In this document: piece after piece, positions 6,247 to 6,299 of the stretch | How the letters are laid out: each line of letters begins with the position of its first letter | Position numbering within the stretch: the stretch's first letter is position 1 | NCBI GenBank assembly: GCA_028713795.1 | Contig: JAQTNP010000031.1 | Coordinates: 1 to 6,299, forward strand | Length of the DNA: 6,299 nucleotides | Direction of reading: 5' to 3' | Source: Minisyncoccota bacterium | Lineage (GTDB): Bacteria; Patescibacteriota; Minisyncoccia; Minisyncoccales; PEYH01 | Notes under the pieces: generated by a model | Told to the model about the DNA's origin: nothing | What the model saw: only the letters and a program-made list of their open reading frames with translations | Databases searched by the model: none | Made by a program: the position numbers and the translations under genes

Positions 6247-6299
6247 TTATTCTTCTTTTTTGGTTTTTGCTTTTTTAGTTTTCTTTTTTGCCGGAGCTT
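6247..6299 (-). CDS. C-terminal end of an Ala/Lys-rich protein (partial)
   Basis: Only the last 16 codons and TAA lie in the window, reading APAKKKTKKAKTKKEE. Such basic Ala/Pro/Lys tails occur on ribosomal proteins and other nucleic-acid-binding proteins, but no assignment is possible from so little. Another frame is also open to a stop at 6243-6245 (ending QKPKKKNN), so the frame choice is a judgement: the Ala/Pro/Lys pattern with acidic end looks more like a natural C-terminus. It would sit 16 nt upstream of hppA and probably shares its transcript. Confidence 0.5.
   Translation of the reverse strand, partial: APAKKKTKKAKTKKEE

Noticed and set aside
1..6299. Alternative genetic code (TGA recoded), as in some uncultivated CPR lineages
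   Set aside because: hppA, tig and gene A all end at TGA at positions expected from family length or homology.
1..6299. CRISPR array, tRNA, rRNA, insertion sequence or attachment site
   Set aside because: No regularly spaced repeats, tRNA-like cloverleaf, rRNA signature, transposase or terminal inverted repeats were seen.

Overview
This window (about 37-40% G+C by eye) is a compact bacterial gene cluster read almost entirely on the minus strand. TGA is used as an ordinary stop (hppA, tig, the clpP remnant), so the standard bacterial code applies. The streamlined spacing, scarce Shine-Dalgarno sites, Lys/Asn/Ile-rich proteins and small Cys-rich membrane-anchored proteins of unknown function suggest an uncultivated lineage of the Patescibacteria/CPR type. 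That placement is an inference; no marker gene here settles it.

In transcription order (right to left): the last codons of an Ala/Lys-rich protein (6247-6299); hppA, a membrane ion-pumping pyrophosphatase (4227-6230); tig, trigger factor (2929-4230, ATGA overlap with hppA); clpP, the Clp protease subunit (2370-2954, overlapping tig by 26 nt); then three small single-pass, cysteine-rich proteins: A (1888-2361), B (1392-1730) and C (919-1386). A hairpin just after C (896-915) looks like the end of this unit. A separate promoter (856-884) precedes rny (ribonuclease Y), whose 5' two-thirds or so fills 1-791 and runs off the left edge.

The most unusual part is 1.7-2.5 kb. The last 49 codons of clpP are repeated at 1739-1888, starting exactly at the stop codon of gene A and followed by the same 8-nt spacer and the same 21-nt gene start found after the intact clpP. 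A and C are homologues of each other, and B is unrelated beyond its first codons. The two clpP tails differ mostly at silent positions, so the remnant diverged while still part of a working clpP. It was either an old complete copy or came from a relative by recombination. The locus looks like two versions of a 'clpP plus Cys-rich protein' neighbourhood joined end to end.

Functionally, tig and clpP are protein folding and turnover genes, hppA couples pyrophosphate hydrolysis to ion pumping, and rny initiates mRNA decay. The role of the three Cys-rich proteins cannot be read from sequence. Their topology (short N-terminal anchor, Cys-rich outside domain with an even number of cysteines) points to disulfide-stabilised surface domains.
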